Source: Bacteriovoracaceae bacterium
GTDB lineage: Bacteria; Bdellovibrionota; Bacteriovoracia; Bacteriovoracales; Bacteriovoracaceae
NCBI GenBank assembly: GCA_023701435.1
Contig: JAMPXB010000014.1
Coordinates: 24,858-88,857, forward strand
Direction: 5' to 3'
Length of the DNA stretch: 64,000 nt
Shown in pieces: positions 17,827 through 26,850 of the stretch; position 1 is the first letter of the stretch; the number at the start of each line of letters is the position of its first letter. A program made the position numbers and the translations under genes. The notes beneath the pieces are model-generated. The model saw only the letters and a program-made list of their open reading frames with translations. It was not told the origin of the DNA and ran no database searches.

Positions 17827-18804
17827 ATGCTTTCTATTCTTTTAGCTTTTTTGATGAGTTTTGCTTTTGCTGCCTTCAAACCCCTTGATGCAGAATTAAA
17901 AAAATACCCTTATCCCTTTCCGGTAGATTTTTACGAAGTAAAAGTTAAAGACCACAAATACCAGATGGCCTTTATGGATGTTCGTCCCACAGGTGAAATT
18001 AAAGGTAACATTGTCCTGCTTCATGGAAAAAACTTTTCCGGAAACTACTGGGAAAAGACCATTAAAGATCTTAATAAGGAAGGCTATCGTGTCCTGGTAC
18101 CAGATCAGATAGGCTTTGGTAAATCCAGCAAACCGGAGTCCTTTCCTTATACTTTTCATTTGCTGGCAACCCTTACCCGCAATCTCGCTTTACAGCAAAA
18201 AATGACCAGTTATACCGTCATTGGTCACTCGATGGGTGGCATGCTGGCGACACGTCTGGCGTTAATGTTTCCGGAAGAAGTACAAAAACTAATTTTGGTT
18301 AACCCGATTGGCCTGGAAGATTGGAAGACCATGGTGCCTTATCAAACAGTGACAGATGCTTATCAAGCGGAGTTAAAAAATAACGAAGAAAAAATCAGAA
18401 ACTATCAGAAGGCGAGTTATTTTGATGGCAAATGGAAAACGGAATACGAGAAAGGGATTGAAATTCTGGTGGGCTGGACCAAACATAAGAGTTATCCCCG
18501 CATTGCATGGAATGCTGCCCTAACTTCAGACATGGTTTTCACTCAACCAGTACTCTATGAATTCAAAAACCTCAAAATGCCTACCTTGCTTCTTTTGGGC
18601 ACCAGAGACAGAACGGCCATCGGCAAGGACCGCGCCACTCCTGAGTTGAAGGAGAAAATGGGCCGCTATGACCTGTTGGGCAAAGAAGTGATTAAGAGCA
18701 TTCCAAAAGGGACCTTGGTGGAACTTCCGGGAATTGGTCATATGCCACAAGTCGAAAACTATGACCTATACTGGCAGAAATTACAGGGCTTCCTGAAAAA
18801 GTAA
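17827..18804 (+). CDS. Exported alpha/beta hydrolase
   Basis: A 325-residue protein with a signal peptide (MLSILLAFLMSFAFAA). The alpha/beta-hydrolase core has the oxyanion strand VLLHGKNFSG, nucleophile S135 in GHSMGG, the acid in GTRDRT and catalytic His in GIGHMPQVE. It lies in the periplasm or is secreted, and hydrolyses an ester or amide that the sequence does not define. An AAGGAAGAG Shine-Dalgarno precedes the ATG. It lies downstream of the receptor gene with 76 bases between. Confidence 0.88.
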   Translation: MLSILLAFLMSFAFAAFKPLDAELKKYPYPFPVDFYEVKVKDHKYQMAFMDVRPTGEIKGNIVLLHGKNFSGNYWEKTIKDLNKEGYRVLVPDQIGFGKSSKPESFPYTFHLLATLTRNLALQQKMTSYTVIGHSMGGMLATRLALMFPEEVQKLILVNPIGLEDWKTMVPYQTVTDAYQAELKNNEEKIRNYQKASYFDGKWKTEYEKGIEILVGWTKHKSYPRIAWNAALTSDMVFTQPVLYEFKNLKMPTLLLLGTRDRTAIGKDRATPELKEKMGRYDLLGKEVIKSIPKGTLVELPGIGHMPQVENYDLYWQKLQGFLKK

Positions 18805-18827
18805 GAAATTGAAAGTTACGTATATGG

Positions 18828-18849
18828 CAGGAATTGGCTTTAATTCCTG
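18828..18849 (+). promoter_or_regulatory. Stem-loop CAGGAATT / AATTCCTG before the App1-like gene
   Basis: A perfect 8-bp inverted repeat (18828-18835 and 18842-18849) with a 6-nt loop ends 2 bases before the ATG at 18852. Its left arm contains the only AGGA in the leader. It may be an operator or a translation-control hairpin. Confidence 0.5.
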
Positions 18850-18851
18850 TC

Positions 18852-19613
18852 ATGAAAAATCTACTTTTCGTCTTCCTTGTTTTCTTCTCCCTTAGCTCAG
18901 AAGCCTCCATCTCCATACTAAGTGATCTTGATGACACCATCAAAATCACTCAGTCAAATGGGAGCGCTTACGACTATGTAGGGGAGGACGTATTTAGCGC
19001 CATACCGGACTTCTTTGATGCCGCAGAAGAATACTCAAATGAGATGCACGTGCTCTCCGCCTCGCCCACCTTCATGAAAAATCACATTATTCACGTCCTA
19101 AAAAAACATCAGATTAATTTCAAGAGCCTAACTTTAAGACCCAGCCTTTTTGAGAACAAGTTTAACTATAAAGTACGGGAGATTAAGAGAATCCTGGAAA
19201 GCAGTTCTGATGACTTCATTCTGATCGGGGATGACCTTGGGGAGGATCCGGAAGTCTATATGGAAATTGCTCGACTTTATCCCAACCGCGTACTGGATAT
19301 CTATATCCACGTGGTAAATGGCAGACCCTTAAAGAAGAAAAATTCCCTCACTACCTTCTATACCAGCTTTGATCTTTTTCTTAGAGAGTATCTTGCTGGC
19401 CGAATGGGTTACAGTTGGGTCAAGACTGCCTTGGATAAGCTGATGAAAGAAGTTGAAACCACCTTGATTTTTCCTCTCAAGGCCAAATGTCCAACCACTT
19501 ATCATCCTTGGCAGTGGCAATATGAAACTGAGTTCGCCAGCGGCGCCCGGGCGCTGGTTCAAAAACTCAATGCCGTCTGCAGAGTAAGACAGTCAGTTAA
19601 TATTCTCCCTTAA
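18852..19613 (+). CDS. Exported HAD phosphatase, App1/DUF2183-like (phosphatidate phosphatase family)
   Basis: A 253-residue protein with a signal peptide (MKNLLFVFLVFFSLSSEA). The HAD motif D25-x-D27-x-T29 (SDLDDTIK) sits immediately after it. Motif II is in HVLSASPTF, with FILIGDDLGEDPEVY as motif IV. The SDLDDTIK, LSASP and L-IGDD-ED-EVY combination is that of the App1 phosphatase catalytic domain (DUF2183), known in fungi as a phosphatidate phosphatase. A periplasmic lipid phosphatase is possible. An in-frame TTG at 18834 is an alternative start but falls inside the hairpin. Confidence 0.78.
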   Translation: MKNLLFVFLVFFSLSSEASISILSDLDDTIKITQSNGSAYDYVGEDVFSAIPDFFDAAEEYSNEMHVLSASPTFMKNHIIHVLKKHQINFKSLTLRPSLFENKFNYKVREIKRILESSSDDFILIGDDLGEDPEVYMEIARLYPNRVLDIYIHVVNGRPLKKKNSLTTFYTSFDLFLREYLAGRMGYSWVKTALDKLMKEVETTLIFPLKAKCPTTYHPWQWQYETEFASGARALVQKLNAVCRVRQSVNILP

Positions 19614-19623
19614 GGGATCTTTA

Positions 19624-19671
19624 TTCCTTGTGCCATTCTGCTAGAATACTAGCTTGAACCGGAACAAGGAA
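19624..19671 (+). promoter_or_regulatory. Nested stem-loop hiding the mpl ribosome-binding site
   Basis: TTCCTTGT (19624-19631) is complementary to ACAAGGAA (19664-19671), which contains the mpl Shine-Dalgarno. Between them GCTAG-AATA-CTAGC (19640-19653) makes an inner hairpin. Folding would mask the AAGGA that lies 6 nt before the mpl start. Confidence 0.45.
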
Positions 19672-19676
19672 AATGA

Positions 19677-21125
19677 ATGGATCTCTCGAATCTCATCTCG
19701 CAAGAGGAGTTGATTAAGCGCAGCTCACAAATTAAGAAAGTTTTCTTCTACCGCATTTGTGGTGCAGGAATGGGGCCTGCTGCGGTTTTGGTAAAGCAGG
19801 CCGGCTTTGATGTGCATGGTGCTGATTCTGCTTTCTACCCACCGATGAGTACCTTCCTTGAGACAACCGGAATCCCTTTGTTCAAATTAGAAGAAGCCAC
19901 TCCTGAATTTTTAAAACAATATGATTTGATAGTTGTAGGGAACTCGGTTTCTGGTAAATCAGATGCCGCCCGCATGTTGGAACAAGTTGGCGTTCCTTTC
20001 ACTTCATTTCCCTCGGCTCTGGGATCTTTAGTACTGAAAGAAAAAAATGTAGTCGGGATTGCCGGAACTCACGGTAAGACGACCACTACATTTTTCATGA
20101 CACAGATGCTGGAGAAACTGGGACAGAATCCGGGTTATCTGGTTGGTGGTATTATTGAAGGTCGTGAGCCGGCGAAGCTAGGAGATAAATATTTTGTCAT
20201 TGAAAGTGATGAGTATGATTCTGCTTATTTTCATAAAATTTCAAAATTTAGATTATATGAATTAAAAAATATGATTCTGACCTCATTGGAATTTGATCAT
20301 GCTGATATTTTTTCATCGGTTGAAAAAATTGAAGATGAATTCAGGGACGTGATCCCGGGAATGAAATCAACCCTGATTTTCAATCAGGAATATGCATCAG
20401 CCATGAAACTTTACCATGATTACTCGGGCAAAAACCCAGGTCAGAAATGGTGCCTCTATGGTGAAGGTTCTGAAATAGGTCCTCATGATGTGAAAACTTT
20501 TGAAAATGGTTCAAGCTTCACCATCAAGTGGAAAGGTGAGAAGGTTCCGTTTACTTCCAGTGTTGTCGGTCAGCATAACGTGCTCAATCTGGCGAGTTGT
20601 GTGATCTTCCTTTTGGCGGAAGGTTTCAGTGTTCCAGAGATACAAAAAGCCTCCTTAGAAATTGGAATGGTTAAGCGCCGTCAGGAAGTTCGCGGAAAAT
20701 ACAAAGACATGATTGTGATTGATGATTTTGCCCATCATCCACGCGCCATTACAGTTACTTTGGATGCGATCCGTGCACGCTTTAAAAACAAGAAAATCAT
20801 AACCATTTTTGAGCCTATTTCGGCCACTGCCCGAAGTGCCATTTTCCAGAATGAATTCAGGGATTCATTGGCCCTTTCAGATAAGGTGATTATTGCTAAG
20901 GCGAGCATCCCGACCACCGCACTTGGCGGCAAAGACCTGGATGTTGATCAACTGGCAAAAGAAATCGGGGAAAAAGGAAAACCGACCATTTGCGTTTCCA
21001 AGCTTGAAGATCTCAGGCATTCAATCGATCAATTCACAGATAAAGATTCTGTGCTTTTAGTATTAAGTAATAGGACCTGTTTAGGACTGTGGGAGTCTAG
21101 TTTTGTTCAAGAACTCAAGTCTTAA
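19677..21125 (+). CDS. mpl: UDP-N-acetylmuramate:murein tripeptide ligase Mpl
   Basis: A 482-residue Mur-ligase protein. The N-terminal Rossmann part begins VFFYRICGAGMG. The ATP site G130-THGKT-TTT follows, then the central ESDEYDSAYFHKISKFRLYE stretch typical of Mpl rather than MurC, and the C-terminal DDFAHHP. Mpl re-uses the L-Ala-D-Glu-mDAP tripeptide released during wall turnover, joining it to UDP-MurNAc. Such recycling would suit a cell that digests much peptidoglycan. The next gene starts inside its 3-prime end. Confidence 0.93.
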   Translation: MDLSNLISQEELIKRSSQIKKVFFYRICGAGMGPAAVLVKQAGFDVHGADSAFYPPMSTFLETTGIPLFKLEEATPEFLKQYDLIVVGNSVSGKSDAARMLEQVGVPFTSFPSALGSLVLKEKNVVGIAGTHGKTTTTFFMTQMLEKLGQNPGYLVGGIIEGREPAKLGDKYFVIESDEYDSAYFHKISKFRLYELKNMILTSLEFDHADIFSSVEKIEDEFRDVIPGMKSTLIFNQEYASAMKLYHDYSGKNPGQKWCLYGEGSEIGPHDVKTFENGSSFTIKWKGEKVPFTSSVVGQHNVLNLASCVIFLLAEGFSVPEIQKASLEIGMVKRRQEVRGKYKDMIVIDDFAHHPRAITVTLDAIRARFKNKKIITIFEPISATARSAIFQNEFRDSLALSDKVIIAKASIPTTALGGKDLDVDQLAKEIGEKGKPTICVSKLEDLRHSIDQFTDKDSVLLVLSNRTCLGLWESSFVQELKS

Positions 21126-22827
21126 GGTTCTTTACCTTACACTTTTTTGTTTCTCTTTTAATTCCTGTGCCCATTCTGTGAAATGGGAGGGGAAGATGAA
21201 TGACCATGTTTCATCTTATTTAAAGGCATTGAAAAAATTCAATACCAATATTTGCGTGCCCAAAGCAGAAAGTCTCTTTGAGGAGTATTTGCGGGCCTAC
21301 CGCGGCCAGGGTTATTGGATTCCTGAACTGAATGAAGATGTGGATGTTGAAACCATCAAATCCCTGTTGCCTCAGATGGAAAAGAAACTGGCCTGGATTA
21401 AAGAACAAAAAGAATCTGTTAAGAAGAAAACTTTTCCTTCGGCTACATTGACCGCTGAGACTAAAAACATCTTAAGTCGTCTCCTGAACTTAAAGAAAGA
21501 TGAACTAAGTGATGAGGAAGCGAAGAAGGTAAAATCGCGCCAGGAATCATTAAGGCTTTTGGGATCGTTATTAAAGTCCTATGAAGCACTGATTAAGAAG
21601 GTTTCATTTCTTTCTAATTTTCAGTATCCGGTTGATCACCTGAAGAACCGAAAAGTTCATGAAGGATTTCGGGACAAAGAGGATACTGAGTCAATCAGGA
21701 TCTCCAATTACACTTTTCTTTACCGTAAGCTTTTAGAAGATGGGGCCTACAATAAAGATCACACTGGTTCTGATATCTATCTGCGAACCACCCTTGATAC
21801 TCTTCACTATGAATTAAAGTCCCACGGCTTTTATCTGACTGAAGATGCTCGTTACGATCTGGACTTTGTCCTGTCAAAAATTGAATCCGAACTTTCCAAA
21901 GGCAAGGACCGTATTCTGGAGAGACTGACTGAATGGGAAGAGAGGACCCAGCGGACCCGTGACTTTTATGCTTCCCTTACTCTTCCGCAAAACCAGGTTC
22001 CTTCTATCGCCGGAGATAGAACCAGCACTCCTAACCGTCAGTTGATACGGGAACACAATCAAGCCGCCAATCGCTTAAAAGAATTCGTCTATAAAAAACA
22101 AGCTGAAGTCTATAAGTACTGGCTTAATCAGCCCGAACTGACTCGTGCCATTTTTGTGCTGGAAACTATCCTACTTAATGAAGTGGGGGGGGTCGATGGT
22201 GATGAAGCCTTGGAACGCATGGACGTCGCCCGGGTCGTCATGAATCGTCTCGATAAACCGAAATATCTTTCTATCGGTAAAAAAGAATTCATCTATCCTT
22301 ATCTCAAAGAAGTAACAACTGACTTCCATCTAAAAAATGAAACCTGGTTGAATGCGCTCTTTAAGCAAGGTGAGTTTTCATTCACGTATTATTACATGAG
22401 TGGAGTGGCCAAAATTTTCTGCTCGGATATGGCCCCCAATGCCAAACGCCTCCGCCAGAAAAATATAGAGATTGCTTTGCAGGTTCTGAAGGAAGGCAAC
22501 ACATCTTTTAAAACGACCCGCTATTTTTCCCGGGCCAGTATGATTGGCAGAATTCATATGGATTCTATCTGGGAAGACTATGTCCCATATCCGGAACGAC
22601 CAGGTCTTTTGGCCGAAGGGCAAAAGCAACTGTTAAAAGCCTTCAACAAGGGCGACTACACCTATTTATATTCTTTTAAAGACCCCGCCTTTGAGTTGTA
22701 TCAGGTGGTGGAGATCAATGGTAAGAATTATGCCTTGGGTGATAAAAAGGGTGTGAAGCTCTTTTTTAGTCATCGAAATCCTCACTATTTTAAATACTTC
22801 ACTAAAACTGAAACGAGTCCTCAGTAG
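21103..22827 (+). CDS. Probable lipoprotein with a SleB-like C-terminal region
   Basis: A 574-residue protein starting at TTG 21103 and overlapping mpl by 23 bases. The N-terminus KVLYLTLFCFSFNSC ends in a possible lipobox Cys (C22). The middle is charged and helical. The C-terminal half holds FVLETILLNEVGGVDGDEALERMDVARVVMNRL, which resembles the start of SleB/CwlJ cell-wall hydrolases (a catalytic Glu, then A-x-x-V-x-N-R). The likeness is weak, but coupling to the wall-recycling gene mpl supports a wall role. Otherwise the family is unknown to me. Confidence 0.65.
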   Translation: MFKNSSLKVLYLTLFCFSFNSCAHSVKWEGKMNDHVSSYLKALKKFNTNICVPKAESLFEEYLRAYRGQGYWIPELNEDVDVETIKSLLPQMEKKLAWIKEQKESVKKKTFPSATLTAETKNILSRLLNLKKDELSDEEAKKVKSRQESLRLLGSLLKSYEALIKKVSFLSNFQYPVDHLKNRKVHEGFRDKEDTESIRISNYTFLYRKLLEDGAYNKDHTGSDIYLRTTLDTLHYELKSHGFYLTEDARYDLDFVLSKIESELSKGKDRILERLTEWEERTQRTRDFYASLTLPQNQVPSIAGDRTSTPNRQLIREHNQAANRLKEFVYKKQAEVYKYWLNQPELTRAIFVLETILLNEVGGVDGDEALERMDVARVVMNRLDKPKYLSIGKKEFIYPYLKEVTTDFHLKNETWLNALFKQGEFSFTYYYMSGVAKIFCSDMAPNAKRLRQKNIEIALQVLKEGNTSFKTTRYFSRASMIGRIHMDSIWEDYVPYPERPGLLAEGQKQLLKAFNKGDYTYLYSFKDPAFELYQVVEINGKNYALGDKKGVKLFFSHRNPHYFKYFTKTETSPQ

Positions 22828-22865
22828 TTGTCTTTTATTTAAGAGTAAATAATCCCAAAATTCTT

Positions 22866-22894
22866 TTGATAAATTGCAGCAACCGGGGTATAAA
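22866..22894 (+). promoter_or_regulatory. Sigma-70-type promoter of metK
   Basis: TTGATA (22866-22871) and TATAAA (22889-22894) are separated by exactly 17 bases. The start point would lie near 22901, about 44 bases before the metK ATG, which has a CAGGAG site. No SAM riboswitch is apparent in so short a leader. Confidence 0.65.
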
Positions 22895-22944
22895 TCGCCA
22901 ACCCTATTAGATTATTATTTGTTTAGATACCAGGAGCTACGCTT

Positions 22945-24108
22945 ATGTTGAAAGATTATATGTTTACCTCTGAATCAGTAACTGAAGGTCACCCGGATAA
23001 AATCGCGGACCAAGTTTCTGATGCAATCTTGGATGCAATGCTTAGCCAAGATCCTAAATCACGTGTTGCCTGTGAAACACTTATTACAACTGGTTTAGTA
23101 GTTGTAGCGGGTGAGATCACTACGGGTGCCAACGTTGATATCAACGAAACAGTTCGTAAAACTATCCGTAAAATCGGTTATGACCATTCTGATAAAGGCT
23201 TTGATGCCAATACTTGCGGCGTTTCAATCGCTGTAGGTAAGCAATCTCAGGATATCGCTGTTGGTGTAAACGAAGGCGAAGGTAAGTTCCTTGACCAAGG
23301 TGCTGGTGACCAGGGTCTTATGTTTGGTTATGCCATCAATGAAACTGAATCTTTCATGCCGATGACTATCGATCTTTCTCACCGTTTGGCCAAGCGCCTT
23401 GCAGAAGTTCGCCACAACGGAACTCTGAAAGACCTTCGCGCTGATGGTAAAACTCAAGTTACTGCTCAGTACATTGATGGAAAGCTTTCTCGTTTGGATG
23501 CGATCGTTGTTTCTACTCAGCACGCTGAGAGCATGACTCAAAAACAAATTGAAGAAGGGATCATGGAAGAAGTCATTAAGAAGACTGTTCCATCTCACTT
23601 GATCGATAAAAATACTAAATACTTCATTAACCCAACTGGCCGTTTCGTTATCGGCGGACCAATGGGTGACTGCGGTCTGACTGGCCGTAAAATTATCGTT
23701 GATACTTACGGTGGTCACGGCGCTCACGGCGGTGGAGCTTTCTCTGGTAAAGATCCTTCAAAGGTTGACCGTTCAGCTGCCTATGCTGCCCGTCACATTG
23801 CCAAGAACGTAGTAGCTGCTGGTCTTGCTGACCGCGCTCTGGTTCAAGTTGCTTACGCCATTGGTGTTGCTAAACCTATGTCACTTTTGATCGATACTTT
23901 TGGTACAGCTAAAGTTGATGAAGCAAAACTTACGGTTGCAATCAACGAACTTTTCGATATGAGACCTAAGGCCATCATTCAGCGTCTGGATCTTCTTCGT
24001 CCAATTTACTCTGAGACAGCAGCTTACGGACACTTTGGCCGTACTTCTGCTCAAGGCTTCACTTGGGAAAGACTGGATATGGTTGATGCCCTTAAAGGCT
24101 TTTTCTAA
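22945..24108 (+). CDS. metK: S-adenosylmethionine synthase
   Basis: A 387-residue MetK with all signatures: [20 protein letters not shown] at the N-terminus (methionine and ATP site), [12 protein letters not shown], and [25 protein letters not shown] in the C-terminal domain. It makes S-adenosylmethionine from methionine and ATP. It is preceded by a good sigma-70 promoter and followed by a strong terminator, so it is a single-gene unit. The smooth codon use suggests high expression. Confidence 0.98.
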   Translation: MLKDYMFTSESVTEGHPDKIADQVSDAILDAMLSQDPKSRVACETLITTGLVVVAGEITTGANVDINETVRKTIRKIGYDHSDKGFDANTCGVSIAVGKQSQDIAVGVNEGEGKFLDQGAGDQGLMFGYAINETESFMPMTIDLSHRLAKRLAEVRHNGTLKDLRADGKTQVTAQYIDGKLSRLDAIVVSTQHAESMTQKQIEEGIMEEVIKKTVPSHLIDKNTKYFINPTGRFVIGGPMGDCGLTGRKIIVDTYGGHGAHGGGAFSGKDPSKVDRSAAYAARHIAKNVVAAGLADRALVQVAYAIGVAKPMSLLIDTFGTAKVDEAKLTVAINELFDMRPKAIIQRLDLLRPIYSETAAYGHFGRTSAQGFTWERLDMVDALKGFF

Positions 24109-24119
24109 ACAAAACAATA

Positions 24120-24148
24120 AGGCCCCTTTTCAGGGGCCTTTTTTTTTA
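24120..24148 (+). terminator. Rho-independent terminator of metK
   Basis: AGGCCCC (24120-24126) and GGGGCCT (24133-24139) form a GC-rich stem with a TTTTCA loop, followed by nine more T residues to 24148. Confidence 0.93.
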
Positions 24149-24182
24149 CCCATAAATATTATTTCGATTTAAACTAGCATCT

Positions 24183-24413
24183 ATGCAAGAAATCTATTTT
24201 CTGGCCCGCCATACGCCTTTTTGGGCCGTCCCGTTGATTGTTTTGGGGGGCGAGTTTGCCTATTTATTCTGGTTAAAAAGAAGAAAAGCCTCTGTTTTTT
24301 TATGCCTGATTATTGTCCTGATTGGTCTTTCGGCGACTTCTTTTTACATCTGGGCCGGAGGTCCGGAAAAATCGGTGAAGTTTATCAAAACGCTGCATCG
24401 CAATTCACAATAA
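24183..24413 (+). CDS. Small two-helix membrane protein, unknown
   Basis: A 76-residue predicted protein with two membrane helices (about residues 14-30 and 38-58), split by the positively charged loop KRRK, and a basic C-terminal tail. I recognise no family. The ATG lacks a convincing Shine-Dalgarno and sits 34 bases after the metK terminator, so expression is uncertain. The composition (aromatic-capped helices, positive-inside loop) looks like a real protein. Confidence 0.5.
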   Translation: MQEIYFLARHTPFWAVPLIVLGGEFAYLFWLKRRKASVFLCLIIVLIGLSATSFYIWAGGPEKSVKFIKTLHRNSQ

Positions 24414-24432
24414 GCGTCCTTCAAAAATTGTC

Positions 24433-24520
24433 TTACAATTGACACCTATAAATTAAGTTTAGGAAATCATTAAGAAAAGATGGGGTCTGAAAATTGACAC
24501 TAAGACTCGGTCAATTGTAA
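24433..24520. promoter_or_regulatory. Repeated AATTGAC sites before the NtrC-type regulator
   Basis: TTACAATTGAC (24433-24443) recurs as a perfect inverted copy GTCAATTGTAA (24510-24520). A direct copy AATTGACAC (24438-24446) recurs at 24492-24500. The last lies 16 bases before TGTAAA, so one copy may double as a -35. These look like regulator sites bracketing a promoter. Confidence 0.5.
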
Positions 24521-24542
24521 ATTGGATTTCTTCGGAGGATCT

Positions 24543-26057
24543 ATGGACGACATGAATTTCCTGCATCAAAGCTTTGATGGATCACTTCTGGCGAATTTTC
24601 CGCCCATTATTGTCGTTGAAGACGATAAACTTTTGGGGCTCTCCCTTAAAAAATATCTCGAGCAGACTTTGAAATTAAAAGTCATGCTATTTTCTAGTTC
24701 AGAAGAATGTCTGAATTATTTCGGCCAGTCTCATCCCAAAGAAACACCATTCTGTCTGGTGACTGACATCAGTCTGGAACAGGGATCTGACGGTCTGCTG
24801 TTAATTGATATTTTAAAAGACCGTGGATTTGAATTTGTATCAATTGCCATGACTGGTTTTGCCAGTGTTGAGACCGCCATTGCTGCCACAAAAAAAGGTG
24901 TTTTTCACTACCTCACTAAACCTTTTGAGTTAGAGAATTTAAAGAAGCTGGTCATTCAGGCCCTGCAAACCAAGCTCTCTACTGTTTTCCCTAGAGAGAT
25001 CATTAGTGAAGGTGAGGGTGTATTTACTGAGTCCCACCGGGCCCGCATCCCGTCTAAATTAAAGATTGATCGTCCGACGGTAGAAGATCAATTTGAAGGC
25101 ATGATCGGCCGCTCAAGGGCGATGAAAGACGTTTTCGAGCGTATCGGTAAAGTCGCTAAAACTGATTCTACTATATTGATCATGGGACCTTCGGGAACCG
25201 GCAAAGAATTGGTGGCTTCGGCCATCCACCGCCTCTCCAGTCGCGGTCAGAAAAATCGTGTTTCCGTGAACTGTGGTGCCATTCCAGGTGAACTTCTGGA
25301 GAGTGAGCTCTTTGGTCATGTCAAAGGTGCCTTCACAGGAGCAATTTCCACCCGTAAAGGCCGTTTTGAAATGGCCCAAGGTGGGACGATCTTTTTAGAC
25401 GAAATCGGTGATATGCCCCAGCTTCTGCAGGTAAAACTGCTAAGAGTTCTGCAAGAGCGTCAGATTGAGCCAGTAGGTTCTTCTGAAAATGTTCATATTG
25501 ATGTCAGGGTCATTGCTGCGACCCATAGGGACCTGGAAAAGGCCGTTCAGGAAGGTAAGTTCCGCGAGGATTTATTTTATCGCTTGAATGTCATTCCGAT
25601 CAGGATGCCGGCGTTGAAAGAGCGGCGTGAAGATATTCCTCTGCTTATCTCTCACTTTCTGGACCGATTTGTTTCTGCTGATAGATCCAATGAAATTAGC
25701 TTTTCATCGCTGACGATGGATCTTCTGATGGGCTATGACTGGCCTGGAAACGTCCGCGAGTTGGAGAATGTCATTGAGCGACTGGTTATTCTGCGGGGAG
25801 GAAACGAAATTCTCCCAGAAGACCTGCCGGCCAAAATCTTCCGCTCTAATCCACTGGCGACGAATCAATATAAGACCCTTTTTGAACTGCCCGAAGTAGG
25901 GGTAGATCTTAAACAGATCCTATCTGACATTGAAGACTCTTTAATCAGACAGGCCATGAACCGTACTCAGGGAAATAAGAATCAGGCTTCCAAGCTGTTG
26001 ACCCTGAATCGAACTACTCTGATTGAGAAAATGAAAAAGAAAAACTTAGAAATCTAA
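24543..26057 (+). CDS. Sigma-54-dependent response regulator (NtrC family)
   Basis: A 504-residue three-domain regulator. The receiver domain has acidic pair D27-D28, phospho-acceptor D75, T104 and K126. The AAA+ domain has Walker [16 protein letters not shown] at 262-267 and Walker [13 protein letters not shown]. The C-terminal Fis helix-turn-helix is [27 protein letters not shown]. It is fully competent to open sigma-54 promoters after phosphorylation. Start ATG 24543 follows GGAGG; the longer in-frame TTG is less likely. No histidine kinase lies beside it. Two sigma-54-like sites in this window (45153 and 53317) are possible targets. Confidence 0.93.
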   Translation: MDDMNFLHQSFDGSLLANFPPIIVVEDDKLLGLSLKKYLEQTLKLKVMLFSSSEECLNYFGQSHPKETPFCLVTDISLEQGSDGLLLIDILKDRGFEFVSIAMTGFASVETAIAATKKGVFHYLTKPFELENLKKLVIQALQTKLSTVFPREIISEGEGVFTESHRARIPSKLKIDRPTVEDQFEGMIGRSRAMKDVFERIGKVAKTDSTILIMGPSGTGKELVASAIHRLSSRGQKNRVSVNCGAIPGELLESELFGHVKGAFTGAISTRKGRFEMAQGGTIFLDEIGDMPQLLQVKLLRVLQERQIEPVGSSENVHIDVRVIAATHRDLEKAVQEGKFREDLFYRLNVIPIRMPALKERREDIPLLISHFLDRFVSADRSNEISFSSLTMDLLMGYDWPGNVRELENVIERLVILRGGNEILPEDLPAKIFRSNPLATNQYKTLFELPEVGVDLKQILSDIEDSLIRQAMNRTQGNKNQASKLLTLNRTTLIEKMKKKNLEI

Positions 26058-26062
26058 AACTC

Positions 26063-26095
26063 CAAGTGCTTCACCACACAAGAGTGAAGCACTTG
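26063..26095 (+). terminator. 12-bp perfect hairpin after the NtrC-type gene
   Basis: CAAGTGCTTCAC (26063-26074) pairs with GTGAAGCACTTG (26084-26095) around a 9-nt loop, 6 bases after the stop. There is no T run directly after it, so it may be an RNA-stabilising end or a weak terminator. Confidence 0.6.
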
Positions 26096-26152
26096 ATCTG
26101 CTACAAAAAAATCATCACATTAAAACTTATCATCGTCCGATAAGAGCCAAAA

Positions 26153-26164
26153 CGCACCTTTGAC
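26153..26164 (+). promoter_or_regulatory. Conserved CGCACCTTTGAC element, copy 1
   Basis: CAAAACGCACCTTTGAC (26148-26164) recurs with one change at 27066-27082, upstream of the paralogous secreted-protein gene. The TTTGAC part could serve as a -35 element. Confidence 0.5.
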
Positions 26165-26210
26165 GAAAGTTTACAACTCCATTAGCCTTAAAAAAAATGG
26201 AGAAATGCCT

Positions 26211-26282
26211 ATGAATTATGTTCTATGGGTTTGCTTTGTCATGCTCTCATTTCTGGTGATGAGTTTAAGTTTCATCAATTAA
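26211..26282 (+). CDS. Tiny 23-residue membrane peptide (candidate)
   Basis: ATG 26211 to TAA 26282 encodes 23 residues, nearly all hydrophobic (VLWVCFVMLSFLVMSLSF), i.e. a single membrane helix. GGAGA lies 7 nt upstream, a correct Shine-Dalgarno. It sits in the otherwise empty 337-base gap before the first secreted paralog, downstream of the conserved CACCTTTGAC element. It may be a real microprotein or a leader peptide, or chance. Confidence 0.4.
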   Translation: MNYVLWVCFVMLSFLVMSLSFIN

Positions 26283-26394
26283 AGATGAAAACTTAATTGG
26301 GTACAAAGATTTCAATCAACATCTCTTTACTTGTTTTTATAACCTAAAAATCTCCCTATACTTCGGGCCTCTTAACTAAACTAAGGAGGACCCT

Positions 26395-26811
26395 TTGAAA
26401 AAGTTAATTCTAGCCATCACTTTATTAGCTTCTATGGCAGCATCAGCAGGAGAGCTTAAGGTTCTCGATTTGCCTTCTTCTGCCTTGGCCCATGGGCATG
26501 TTACGACGCGCTTTGAAATCAATCAATCCGAGGGAACAGCTGGAGTCTCTGCCACTGTAACCAAAAGAAGACCAGGTCGTGCCGGAGGTTCTAATTATAC
26601 GAAAACCTTTGAAAAAGAAGTGCCTGAACTAAGCATGGTTGGTGGAACACTCTCTTTGAATGTAGATGGTGTTTCAGTGGTGTGCGGTACGATGGGAGTC
26701 ACTCGTATCTTTAAGCGTCCTATTTTAAATCTCAATGGCAATTGTGATTTAGAAACGAGACGAATTCGGAATGCTGAAGGCAGAAGGTATCAGCTCTTTA
26801 TTAAGTATTAG
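26395..26811 (+). CDS. Small secreted protein, paralog A
   Basis: A 138-residue protein with a signal peptide (KKLILAITLLASMAASA), and a mature part of about 120 residues that is basic and predicted beta-rich. It has two Cys (VCGTMGV and NGNCDLE) that could form a disulfide. It is clearly homologous to the 137-residue protein at 27145: both share GELKV, SEGTAGVSAT-like, VPELSMVG, CGTMGVT and LNGNC. Family unknown. The start is TTG after AAGGAGGA. GGGCCTC upstream (26365-26371) can pair with GAGGACCC (26386-26393), covering the ribosome site. Confidence 0.85.
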   Translation: MKKLILAITLLASMAASAGELKVLDLPSSALAHGHVTTRFEINQSEGTAGVSATVTKRRPGRAGGSNYTKTFEKEVPELSMVGGTLSLNVDGVSVVCGTMGVTRIFKRPILNLNGNCDLETRRIRNAEGRRYQLFIKY

Positions 26812-26820
26812 AAAAACATG

Positions 26821-26850
26821 GAATGCCTCGTTCAAGGGGCATTCTTTTTT
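26821..26850 (+). terminator. Rho-independent terminator after paralog A
   Basis: GAATGCC (26821-26827) pairs with GGCATTC (26838-26844), followed by six T residues. It starts 9 bases after the stop codon. Confidence 0.85.

Noticed and set aside
22828..22944. SAM riboswitch before metK
   Set aside because: The leader after the predicted start is about 44 bases, too short, and no conserved riboswitch core is visible.
26121..26143. Sigma-28 promoter before the secreted paralog A
   Set aside because: TCCGATAA is close to the -10, but TAAA lies only 11 bases away.
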